Shown here: piece after piece, positions 6,077-12,897 of the stretch | Numbering within the stretch: position 1 is the first letter of the stretch | How the letters are laid out: each line of letters begins with the position of its first letter | Source: Ruminococcaceae bacterium UBA6392 | GTDB taxonomy: Bacteria; Bacillota; Clostridia; Oscillospirales; Acutalibacteraceae | Length of the DNA stretch: 16,254 nt | Assembly (NCBI GenBank): GCA_002438685.1 | Contig: DJQG01000025.1 | Coordinates: 1-16,254, forward strand | Direction: 5' to 3' | Made by a program: the position numbers and the translations under genes | Notes under the pieces: model-generated | Seen by the model: the letters and a program-made list of their open reading frames with translations, nothing else | Told to the model about the DNA's origin: nothing | Databases searched by the model: none

Positions 6077-6331
6077 TTACAATATATTCTCCTGCCTCAG
6101 CAGAGCGTCAAGGCTCACGCCGAGAGTGTCGGCTATGGCGATAATTTCGATATCGGTCACGAAACGTTTGCCGCATTCAATGCGCCGGACGGCGTTTTTG
6201 TCTATATCAAGCCCGGCAAGCTGGAGCGCGTCGACGAGCTGACGCTGAGAGAGCCCCATATTTTTGCGCAGAAAGGCTACATTTTTTCCGCAAATATTAT
6301 TCAGCCCGTCTTTTGCTTTGTTGATGAACAT
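6077..6331 (-). CDS. Small XRE-family HTH regulator (paralogue of the 2098 gene)
   Basis: This 84-residue protein is a stand-alone Cro/C1-type HTH. The domain includes LRKNMGLSQRQLVDALQ (about 21-37), the recognition region KNAVRRIECGKR (45-56), VTDIEI (58-63) and LGVSLDALL (70-78). It aligns gap-free with the XRE protein at 2098-2337. All six lysines are AAA, the reverse of its paralogue, suggesting ordinary or low expression despite a perfect consensus promoter. A GGAGG ribosome binding site lies 7 nt upstream of the ATG. There is no obvious terminator between its stop and the serine tRNA promoter 24 bp further on, so some read-through into the tRNAs is possible. Its target is unknown; autoregulation is a reasonable guess. 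Confidence 0.85.
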   Translation of the reverse strand: MFINKAKDGLNNICGKNVAFLRKNMGLSQRQLVDALQLAGLDIDKNAVRRIECGKRFVTDIEIIAIADTLGVSLDALLRQENIL

Positions 6332-6338
6332 AAAACAG

Positions 6339-6361
6339 CCTCCGAGACATTCAGTGCTCGG
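6339..6361 (-). promoter_or_regulatory. 5'-terminal leader hairpin touching the XRE ribosome binding site
   Basis: On the minus strand CCGAG (6357-6361) can pair with CTCGG (6342-6346) over a 10-nt loop. The 3' arm shares two G with the GGAGG ribosome binding site (6339-6343). The stem begins at about the predicted transcription start. Five base pairs is short, so the evidence is weak. Confidence 0.3.
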
Positions 6362-6366
6362 TTTAT

Positions 6367-6395
6367 ATTATATTCCTTTGCCGCAAATATGTCAA
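6367..6395 (-). promoter_or_regulatory. Perfect consensus promoter of the second XRE gene
   Basis: Minus-strand TTGACA (6390-6395), 17 bp and TATAAT (6367-6372), matching sigma-A consensus at every position. The predicted start is near 6360. A promoter this strong with a low-expression codon pattern suggests repression, possibly by the XRE protein itself. Confidence 0.9.
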
Positions 6396-6437
6396 CCGCC
6401 GTTATATAAATAACTTCCCTCTCGTAGCAATTTGTGA

Positions 6438-6443
6438 TATGAT
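6438..6443 (+). promoter_or_regulatory. Likely -10 element for the MBL-fold gene
   Basis: TATGAT (6438-6443) has a TG-A extension at 6435-6437. The -35 position (6415-6420, TTCCCT) is poor, as is usual for extended -10 promoters. The start would be near 6450, with GGAGGG at 6462-6467. Confidence 0.4.
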
Positions 6444-6472
6444 TATCGCAGATAAGATAACGGAGGGAACAC

Positions 6473-7780
6473 ATGGACACAAAAGAACTGCTCGGCAAAG
6501 TCTGCGGAAGCATAAATGATAACGAAATCTGCATTTATAACTGCGGCGACGGCGCGTATATGCGGCTGATAAAAAACGCGGCGGAATCGGATTTTTTAAA
6601 AATCTGCGGCGAGTGCGAGAGACTCGGATACACGCTCTTTCAGCGCAACGACATTGAAGAAAACATACACGCATCGTACCGCGGGGATATGCTCATCCAC
6701 ACATATTTCTGCCCGGCTGAAAAAATTCTGCGCGTCATATGCGACCCGTATTCCGTTGAATTTGAGCGCGAAGAGCCGAAATACGAGCGCAGATGCGGCA
6801 GCGCGCTGTGGCAGTTCGAGAACGACCACTCGTATATCGACTGCGGAATGTGCTATATCCTGCGCTGCGCGGACAACAGCTTTTTTATTATAGACGGCGG
6901 GCATTTTCTTCAGCCCAACGACCACAAGAGAATATACCGCTTTCTGCGCGAGCGCACGCCGGACGGCGAGCGGACTGTCATATCCGGCTGGTTCTTCAGC
7001 CACGCGCACGACGACCATGTGAGCCAGTTTGTTGATTTCATTCGCGAATACGGCTCGGCGGTCGACATTGAAAAGCTCTATTACAACGACGCGCCGATAG
7101 ACCACCGCGACAACATGAGCTGGGGCGAGGCGAACAAGAAATACATAAGGCGTTTTGAAGACTGTGCCCGCTCCTGCGGAATACCTACGGTAAAACTGCA
7201 CACAGGTCAGCGGTTCTTTGTGCGCAACCTGCGTTTTGACGTGCTCTGCACTCAGGAGGATGTCTGGCCGAAGAGCCTCGAAAACTTCAACAACACCTCG
7301 TGCGTGCTCGCGCTCGAAGCGGACGGGACGAGAATAATCTTCCCCGGCGACGCCGCCGATGTTGAGAGCGACATAATGACGGCGCGCTATACCGCCAAAA
7401 CGCTCGGCTGCGATATCATGCAGCAGTCCCACCACGGGCACAGCGGCACATCACCCGAGTTCTATCAAATGGCAAACGCCAAGACCGTGATGTTCCCGAT
7501 AACAAAGATAAAGTTCGACGAGGAATATCCGAAACAGGAGGCGAACAGGGTCGCCTGCTCGATAGCGGAAGAATATTTTATCGCCTCGGACGGAACGGTT
7601 GAATTCCCTCTGCCCTACAAAGTCGGCAGCGCAAAAATTTATCCCGACGAGACCTTTGAAAACTTCGCGGCGATAAAAATGCTCTGGGGCTATGACTACC
7701 CCGGCGAATACAAGAAGCAGCTATTTGAAGAATTTCTCAGGCGCGGCGGTCTGCCCGCTCTCGATGAGATAGAGGCGTAA
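6473..7780 (+). CDS. Metallo-beta-lactamase-fold protein with unrecognised N-terminal domain
   Basis: The protein has 435 residues. Residues 1 to about 125 form a region I do not recognise. From about 128 a metallo-beta-lactamase fold follows: IIDGG (139-143), the metal-binding SHAHDDH motif (176-182, with His177, His179, Asp181 and His182), FPGDAAD (290-296, with Asp293) and QSHHGHSG (318-325). This layout is closest to the hydrolase domain of ComEC-like and related proteins that act on phosphodiesters, but there are no membrane segments and no signal peptide, so it should be cytoplasmic. The substrate is unknown. GGAGGG lies 5 nt before the ATG. It is divergent from the second XRE gene, which may control it. 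A convergent terminator follows. Confidence 0.85.
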   Translation: MDTKELLGKVCGSINDNEICIYNCGDGAYMRLIKNAAESDFLKICGECERLGYTLFQRNDIEENIHASYRGDMLIHTYFCPAEKILRVICDPYSVEFEREEPKYERRCGSALWQFENDHSYIDCGMCYILRCADNSFFIIDGGHFLQPNDHKRIYRFLRERTPDGERTVISGWFFSHAHDDHVSQFVDFIREYGSAVDIEKLYYNDAPIDHRDNMSWGEANKKYIRRFEDCARSCGIPTVKLHTGQRFFVRNLRFDVLCTQEDVWPKSLENFNNTSCVLALEADGTRIIFPGDAADVESDIMTARYTAKTLGCDIMQQSHHGHSGTSPEFYQMANAKTVMFPITKIKFDEEYPKQEANRVACSIAEEYFIASDGTVEFPLPYKVGSAKIYPDETFENFAAIKMLWGYDYPGEYKKQLFEEFLRRGGLPALDEIEA

Positions 7781-7790
7781 TATATAAAAG

Positions 7791-7819
7791 AGATCCGCAC
7801 CCGAAAAAGGTACGGATCT
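7791..7819. terminator. Bidirectional terminator between the MBL-fold and YfcC genes
   Basis: AGATCCG-C-ACC (7791-7801) pairs with GGT-A-CGGATCT (7809-7819) with one internal mismatch and a 7-nt loop. The plus-strand exit is TTGATTTTTAT and the minus-strand exit is CTTTTATAT. It separates genes ending at 7780 and 7830. Confidence 0.75.
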
Positions 7820-7829
7820 TTGATTTTTA

Positions 7830-9344
7830 TCAGTAGCCTATCGCGACGGCGCCGAGCATCGCAAGCGCGGCGAGACCGAACTCCATAACGAACAGCTTCC
7901 ATGACCAGCGCAGATATTTGCCGTAAGATATGCCGACCATGCCGATGGCGATGACCATTATTCCGCTCGTGGGATAGAGAATATTGCAGAAGCCGTCGCC
8001 CATTGTGAACGCGAGGACTATCGACTGCCTTGTCAGCCCGAGCAGATCGGCGAGCGGCAGGACTATCGGCATTATCAAAAACGCCTTTGCTGTGCCGGAG
8101 CCGACGATAAATTCGAGCGCGACGACGAAGAGGAATATCGCGAACAGAGCGCCCGTTTTGGACATCGATGAAGTGAGATTATACACATGATAGAGAATCG
8201 TGTGGATTATGTTGCCCTCCTGCAGGACATAGGTTATCGAGAGGATAGCCCAGATCATCGGCAGGCAGGGAGCTATAGTCTTGACTCCCTCGAGGAAGCC
8301 GCCGCCGAGAGCTTTGCTGCGGATACCCGCGATATATCCCGCCGAGATTCCGCCGACGGTGAAAAGAATCGCCATGCCGACGAGAGGAAGATAGTTTATC
8401 AGCTCTTTTACCGAGTCGCTTATCGAATCGACCTTTTGGAGCGCGAACGACACTGCGACTATCAGCAATACGCCGCCGACGCAGCCGACGAATGTCTTTG
8501 TCGCCTTTTTGAGCGCGGGGTTGTTGAGCGCCTCGTCGTCTACTTCCGCTCCGAAACGCACGCGCAGCTCCTTGTCGCTCTCATAGCACAGGGACTTCTC
8601 GGGATTCTTCTCTATCTTCTTGGCATAGACTATTAAAAACAGCACGAGCGACGCATAGACGCAGACGAAGAACAGGACTCTGTATGCAAGACCCGAGAAC
8701 AGTGGCAGATCCGCCATTGTCTGAAGGATGCCGACATTAAACGGGTTGAATGTCGCGGCGGTATAGCCGAAGGCTATCGACACCATACTGATGCCGAGAC
8801 CGACGAACGAATCCCAGCCGAGTGCCAGCGATATCGCGACCGCGAGCGGTACGAGCGTCAGCGACTCTTCGAGCACGCCGACCACCGACGACATCATCAT
8901 GCACACGAAAACTATGACCGCGAGCAGAAGATACTTTTTCTTTTCAAACTTTCTGACGACCGAGGACATTATATATTTGAGTACGCCGCTGCGGTCGAGA
9001 ATAAGAAATGTTCCGCCGATGAGAACAATGAACACAACGATTCCGATTCCCGTTGTTATCTGCGACGAAGTAAACACCATTATCGGCGCGAGGATTATCT
9101 TCCACCACGGCATCTTCCCCTCGTCTCCGGCGAACTCGTGATATGTGCCGTTTATGACCATGCCGCTGTCATCCATCTGATATTCGCCGCGCGGCACGAC
9201 CTGAGTGAGCACGCCCGCAAGCAGCATAATAACGAGCAGAAGTGCGGTTATGCCTAACACGGTCTTTTTGTCGATCTGGATCCCGGTGCCTTTCTTTTCC
9301 GTCTGCACGGCGGATTCGGCAAGTGTTGTCTTTTGCTTTTTCAT
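7830..9344 (-). CDS. YfcC/DcuC-family membrane carrier
   Basis: The protein has 504 residues and about 12 hydrophobic segments. A cytoplasmic N-terminus of about 28 charged residues precedes the first span (VLGITALLLVIMLLAGVL). Family features include VVPRGEY after the first span, VGVLEESLTLVPLAVAI, GFCNILYPTSG near the C-terminus and VGSGTAKAFLIMPI. The family belongs to the C4-dicarboxylate anaerobic carrier superfamily; many members are annotated as amino-acid, basic amino-acid or short peptide carriers, so the substrate cannot be named. A run of seven G (9352-9358) 7 nt before the ATG is the ribosome binding site. It is divergent from the alpha-galactosidase gene with a 242-bp intergenic region. 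The promoter carries an 8-4-8 palindrome that suggests repression. Confidence 0.93.
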   Translation of the reverse strand: MKKQKTTLAESAVQTEKKGTGIQIDKKTVLGITALLLVIMLLAGVLTQVVPRGEYQMDDSGMVINGTYHEFAGDEGKMPWWKIILAPIMVFTSSQITTGIGIVVFIVLIGGTFLILDRSGVLKYIMSSVVRKFEKKKYLLLAVIVFVCMMMSSVVGVLEESLTLVPLAVAISLALGWDSFVGLGISMVSIAFGYTAATFNPFNVGILQTMADLPLFSGLAYRVLFFVCVYASLVLFLIVYAKKIEKNPEKSLCYESDKELRVRFGAEVDDEALNNPALKKATKTFVGCVGGVLLIVAVSFALQKVDSISDSVKELINYLPLVGMAILFTVGGISAGYIAGIRSKALGGGFLEGVKTIAPCLPMIWAILSITYVLQEGNIIHTILYHVYNLTSSMSKTGALFAIFLFVVALEFIVGSGTAKAFLIMPIVLPLADLLGLTRQSIVLAFTMGDGFCNILYPTSGIMVIAIGMVGISYGKYLRWSWKLFVMEFGLAALAMLGAVAIGY

Positions 9345-9392
9345 TTTCGTTCCCCCCCTGTCTGACTGTTTGGAGCTTTTCCGGATATATGG

Positions 9393-9412
9393 GCATTATA
9401 CTCCTATAATGC
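9393..9412. promoter_or_regulatory. Candidate operator over the carrier -10 element
   Basis: GCATTATA (9393-9400) and TATAATGC (9405-9412) form a perfect 8-bp inverted repeat with a 4-bp CTCC spacer. It covers the -10 element of the carrier promoter and part of the spacer, so binding of a dimer would block transcription. No T-run follows in either direction, so it is unlikely to be a terminator. The regulator is unknown. Confidence 0.5.
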
Positions 9413-9423
9413 ATATTTATCAA
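9395..9423 (-). promoter_or_regulatory. Promoter of the YfcC-family carrier
   Basis: Minus-strand TTGATA (9418-9423), 17 bp and perfect TATAAT (9395-9400). The predicted start is near 9388, about 44 nt before the ATG. Confidence 0.85.
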
Positions 9424-9519
9424 GCACATTTGAATATTTATGCAAATAAATCTTTTTATTTCCACTGTGTTTTTTGTAATATCTTCCAAATAAATCAAAA
9501 GCAATTTTTTGTTTTATTC

Positions 9520-9548
9520 TTGTATTCACAGCCTGTTTCTGATAACAT
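9520..9548 (+). promoter_or_regulatory. Promoter of the alpha-galactosidase / PI-PLC operon
   Basis: TTGTAT (9520-9525), 17 bp and TAACAT (9543-9548) with a TG-A extension. Transcription would start near 9555, about 32 nt before the ATG. The 9420-9510 stretch upstream is AT-rich with no clear catabolite-repression site. Confidence 0.6.
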
Positions 9549-9586
9549 TTAGCATGGAAACAAAAACCAAATCCGGAGGATATATA

Positions 9587-11770
9587 ATGATAAGCTTCAA
9601 CAGCAAAAACAAGGCATTCAAGCTTGACACGCCGAACACGAGCTATGTTATCGGCATCGTCGACTTCGACCAGCTCGTCAATCTCTATTACGGCGACAAA
9701 ATAGCGGACACCGAGGGACTTGAGGCGCGTTCATTCCGCCCGCGCTGTGCGTCATTCAGCCCGCTAACGAACGAATACAACACCGACTCGCACGACTTTT
9801 CACCCGACTGCGCGCCGATGGAATACGGCTGCAACGGCTGCGGCGATTTCAGAACGAGTGCGCTCTCGATAAGAAACGCAGACGGCAACACAGTCACCGA
9901 TATGCGCTACGAGGGATACAGAATATATGCGGGCAAGCCGTCCATCGCTCCCCTGCCGTCCGTCTATCTCAACAGCGAAAGCGAGGCGGACACGCTCGAA
10001 ATAGATATGGCAGACAAAGTGACCGGCATGCACGTCACGCTCATATACACGGCTTTCAACTCGCTCGATGTTATCATACGCAGCGCAAGAATCGAGAATG
10101 CGTCACAGAGACCCTCGGACATTGACCGCGCGATGAGCATCTGCGTTGACCTGCCGGGCATGGACTATGATCTCATAACCCTCTACGGCAGACACTGCAA
10201 GGAGCGCTCCGAGGAGCGCCGTCCGCTCGCCCATGGGCTTCAGGGCATCGCGAGCAAGCGCGGAGTTTCGAGCCACTGCCAAAACCCGTTTGCGGCTCTC
10301 GTCTCGAAAAATGCCGACGAGAACAGCGGCGAGGCATATGGCTTCAATCTCGTTTACAGCGGCAACTTCGAGTTCTGCACCGAGTGCGACTATTCGGGCA
10401 CTTCGCGCATACTCATGGGCATAAATCCTACAGATTTTTCCTGGCATCTTGAGCCGGGCGAGAGCTTCCAGACTCCAGAGGCAGTCATGGTTCACACAAG
10501 CAAAGGCATCGGCGAGATGAGCAGGATATATCACAAGCTCTACAACTTCAACCTCGTCCCCGGAAAATACAGAACCGAGAAGCGTCCCCTGCTGATAAAC
10601 AGCTGGGAGGCGGCGTACTTCGATTTTGATACGGACAAGCTCGTCTCGTTCGCGGAGCGTGCAAAGGAATTCGGCATTGATATGCTCGTCATGGACGACG
10701 GCTGGTTCGGCAAGCGCAACGACGACCACAACTCGCTGGGCGACTGGTTCGTGAACGAATACAAGCTCAAAGGCGGACTCGGCGAGCTTATTCGCAGGAT
10801 AAACGACCTCGGGCTTCAATTTGGCATATGGTACGAGCCGGAGATGATCTCCCCTGACTCCGATCTCTTCCGCGCCCATCCCGACTGGTGCGTCCATGTC
10901 CCCAACCGCAAGCCCTGCATTGGCAGATATCAGTATGTTCTCGATATGTCACGCAAGGATGTCCGCGACAACATATTCGACCAGATGTATTCGGTGCTCT
11001 CAAAATACAAGATAGACTATCTCAAATGGGACTTCAACCGCAACATTTCCGACGCAGGCTCGGCTCTGCTCCCCGCAGACAGGCAGGGGGAATTCTTCCA
11101 CCGCTTTATTCTGGGCACATACGAGCTCATGGGCAGGATACGCGACGCGTTCCCGGATATGCTCTTTGAAAACTGCTCGGGCGGCGGCGGACGCTTTGAC
11201 CCCGCGATGCTCGCATATTCGCAGCAGATCTGGGCGAGCGACAACACCGACCCCATCGAGCGTCTGACTATTCAGTTCGGCACCTCGATGTGCTACCCCG
11301 CCTCTTCAATGGGTGCGCATGTCTCCGCCTGCGACAGGACGGATTACAGGGTCAAGGGCGACGTCGCACTCTGGGGCACCTTCGGCTATGAGCTCGACAT
11401 GAACAAGCTCAACGCAGACGAGCGCGAAACAGTAAAAGAACAGGTTCGCGACTACCACAAATATTATAATCTCACCCACTTCGGCGATCTCTACAGGCTC
11501 AAGAGCCCATATGAAGACGGATACAGATGCGCGTGGAGCTTCGTCGCCGAGGACAGGAGCGAGGCTCTTGCAACGGTCGTTACGATGCGTGCGCCCGAAG
11601 TTCCGTTCTTCATTCTCAAGTTCAAGGGACTCGACCCCGAGAAACACTATCTCTGCGACTTCGACGGCAGAGTTTATTCCGGCTCGAACCTCATGAACGC
11701 AGGACTCAATCTGACCCGTCCGACAGAAAGAACGTATTCGAGTCTAAAAATATATCTCAAGGCGCAATGA
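9587..11770 (+). CDS. Alpha-galactosidase, glycoside hydrolase family 36
   Basis: This enzyme releases alpha-linked galactose from raffinose-type oligosaccharides, melibiose or galactosylated glycoconjugates with retention of configuration. The 727 residues match bacterial GH36 enzymes (about 730). The N-terminal beta-sandwich domain covers about 1-310, the (beta/alpha)8 catalytic barrel about 315-640, and a small C-terminal beta domain the rest. The barrel shows VMDDGWFG, WYEPEMISPDSDL, DYLKWDFNR with the nucleophile Asp482, and SDNTDP with acid/base Asp552. No signal peptide is present, so it acts on imported sugars. The ATG at 9587 follows GGAGGA by 6 nt; the frame extends upstream to 9509, but that part precedes the ribosome binding site and is not family sequence. 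Its stop overlaps the start of the PI-PLC gene (ATGA), so the two are probably translated together. No sugar transporter gene is adjacent. Confidence 0.96.
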   Translation: MISFNSKNKAFKLDTPNTSYVIGIVDFDQLVNLYYGDKIADTEGLEARSFRPRCASFSPLTNEYNTDSHDFSPDCAPMEYGCNGCGDFRTSALSIRNADGNTVTDMRYEGYRIYAGKPSIAPLPSVYLNSESEADTLEIDMADKVTGMHVTLIYTAFNSLDVIIRSARIENASQRPSDIDRAMSICVDLPGMDYDLITLYGRHCKERSEERRPLAHGLQGIASKRGVSSHCQNPFAALVSKNADENSGEAYGFNLVYSGNFEFCTECDYSGTSRILMGINPTDFSWHLEPGESFQTPEAVMVHTSKGIGEMSRIYHKLYNFNLVPGKYRTEKRPLLINSWEAAYFDFDTDKLVSFAERAKEFGIDMLVMDDGWFGKRNDDHNSLGDWFVNEYKLKGGLGELIRRINDLGLQFGIWYEPEMISPDSDLFRAHPDWCVHVPNRKPCIGRYQYVLDMSRKDVRDNIFDQMYSVLSKYKIDYLKWDFNRNISDAGSALLPADRQGEFFHRFILGTYELMGRIRDAFPDMLFENCSGGGGRFDPAMLAYSQQIWASDNTDPIERLTIQFGTSMCYPASSMGAHVSACDRTDYRVKGDVALWGTFGYELDMNKLNADERETVKEQVRDYHKYYNLTHFGDLYRLKSPYEDGYRCAWSFVAEDRSEALATVVTMRAPEVPFFILKFKGLDPEKHYLCDFDGRVYSGSNLMNAGLNLTRPTERTYSSLKIYLKAQ

Positions 11771-12687
11771 GTGAAAAAGATAAAATAAACGGCGCAAACT
11801 GGATGAGCGAACTTTGCTCCGACCTGCCGATAACCGCCATAAACATACCCGGCACGCACGACAGCGCGACAAAATATGTCCGCTTTAAGCCGATATGCAA
11901 CACGCAGAACTTAACAATAGAAGAGCAGCTGCAAATCGGCGTGCGGTATCTCGACATGCGCTTTGAGCTAAAAGATGGCAGAAATCTCGTCGCGGTTCAC
12001 AGCATCGCGGACTGCAAAAAAGAACGCGGCTTAAAATCCGCCGACCTCACCGCCGCAGATACTGTAAATATGTGCGAGAGTTTTCTCAAAGAGAACCCCG
12101 GTGAGACAATTCTGTTTCAGCTTAAAGAAGACGACGGCGACGCAGGCATTGCGCTGTTCGGCGAATTCTACGAGCAGTGCATCAAGGGCAGAGAAGAGCT
12201 TTGGTATCTCGAAAACCGCATACCCGCTCTCGGCGAAGTGCGCGGGAAGATAGTGCTGCTGCGCGTGGTAGGCGTTGACGCTTCGCACTTTGACGACAAA
12301 ACCTGCGGACTTAATTTCAGCGCGTACCCATATGTCGGCAGCAGGGATATCCTCGATTTTCGCCGCCGCGATATAAAGAAGCTTTCGGACGGCAAAACAT
12401 ACGCGCAGATGTATGTCCAGGATTCATACAAGCTCGGCGGAATCAAAAAATGGAAAGCCGTTACTGCTTTTCTTGAGTCCAACCTCGACCCTAAAATTTT
12501 CAATATATGCCTGACGAGCTGCACTGGCCTTATAACCCCTAAAGCCGGCTCGACATTCATCAACCGCAGGCTCAGGGAATATGAATTTATATCGGGCAGG
12601 CACTACGGCATCGTCGCCGCGGATCACATATCCCCGGATATCTGCCGCGCCGTCTTTATGAGCAATTACGGCACAGAGCAGGCGTAA
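11767..12687 (+). CDS. PI-PLC X-domain phosphodiesterase, apparently cytoplasmic
   Basis: The protein has 306 residues and is a single phosphatidylinositol-specific phospholipase C X domain. Visible motifs are NIPGTHDSATKY with His31 and Asp32, EEQLQIGVRYLDMRFE with Arg65, VHSI with His78, and the family MYVQDSYK motif near residue 220. His31, Arg65 and His78 correspond to the two catalytic histidines and the active-site arginine of Bacillus PI-PLC. Known enzymes cleave PI or GPI anchors to inositol 1,2-cyclic phosphate. Unlike these secreted enzymes, there is no signal peptide (start MSEKDKINGANW). The ATG at 11767 overlaps the GH36 TGA stop, with AAGG just upstream; longer frames starting at 11527 lie inside the GH36 gene and are not real. 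Coupling suggests the substrate may be a galactosylated inositol phosphate or lipid, but this is inference. Confidence 0.9.
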   Translation: MSEKDKINGANWMSELCSDLPITAINIPGTHDSATKYVRFKPICNTQNLTIEEQLQIGVRYLDMRFELKDGRNLVAVHSIADCKKERGLKSADLTAADTVNMCESFLKENPGETILFQLKEDDGDAGIALFGEFYEQCIKGREELWYLENRIPALGEVRGKIVLLRVVGVDASHFDDKTCGLNFSAYPYVGSRDILDFRRRDIKKLSDGKTYAQMYVQDSYKLGGIKKWKAVTAFLESNLDPKIFNICLTSCTGLITPKAGSTFINRRLREYEFISGRHYGIVAADHISPDICRAVFMSNYGTEQA

Positions 12688-12755
12688 AGCGCAACTGTTT
12701 TTAGCTTTATGCGAATAGTTTTTACTTTTAAAATTCAATATTGACACTTCTCGTC

Positions 12756-12796
12756 ATACCGCGGCAAAAGCTTGTATTTTTTGCCGCGGTATTTTT
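12756..12796 (+). terminator. Terminator of the alpha-galactosidase / PI-PLC operon
   Basis: A perfect 14-bp stem, ATACCGCGGCAAAA (12756-12769) and TTTTGCCGCGGTAT (12779-12792), has a 9-nt loop and a TTTT tail. It lies 68 nt after the PI-PLC stop and immediately before the putative spoIIE promoter. Confidence 0.85.
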
Positions 12797-12843
12797 GACA
12801 CGTTTTTTATATGCGAAAATATAAAATAATAATTGTGTCAAAA
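12793..12843 (+). promoter_or_regulatory. Putative spoIIE control region with Spo0A-box-like repeats
   Basis: A 9-bp inverted repeat, TTTTGACAC (12793-12801) and GTGTCAAAA (12835-12843), flanks an AT-rich stretch. Read on the proper strands both arms contain TGTCAAA, which fits the known Spo0A box TTTGTCRAA at 8 of 9 (12834-12842) and 7 of 9 (12794-12802). TTGACA (12795-12800) could be a -35 with a -10 at TATAAA (12820-12825, 19-bp spacer) or TAAAAT (12822-12827, 21-bp spacer). The Bacillus spoIIE promoter is known to be a Spo0A-activated sigma-A promoter with a 21-bp spacer. A third TTGACAC lies at 12741-12747. The remainder of the 210-bp gap holds only the upstream terminator. Confidence 0.45.
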
Positions 12844-12897
12844 CAGCCCGTACATAAATATTTGCGGCGCAATATCGAAAAAGAGAAGTGAAAAAGT

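Noticed and set aside
6596..7441. 281-aa minus-strand open frame opposite the MBL-fold gene
   Set aside because: It is fully covered by the MBL frame with its metal motifs, and has no promoter, ribosome binding site or family resemblance.
10103..10897. 264-aa minus-strand frame opposite the alpha-galactosidase gene
   Set aside because: Shadow of the GH36 catalytic domain; no supporting signals.
11527..11766. N-terminal extension of the PI-PLC frame into the alpha-galactosidase gene
   Set aside because: The extension is out of frame with GH36 but wholly inside it, arginine-rich like a shadow, and the PI-PLC fold begins right after the ATG at 11767.
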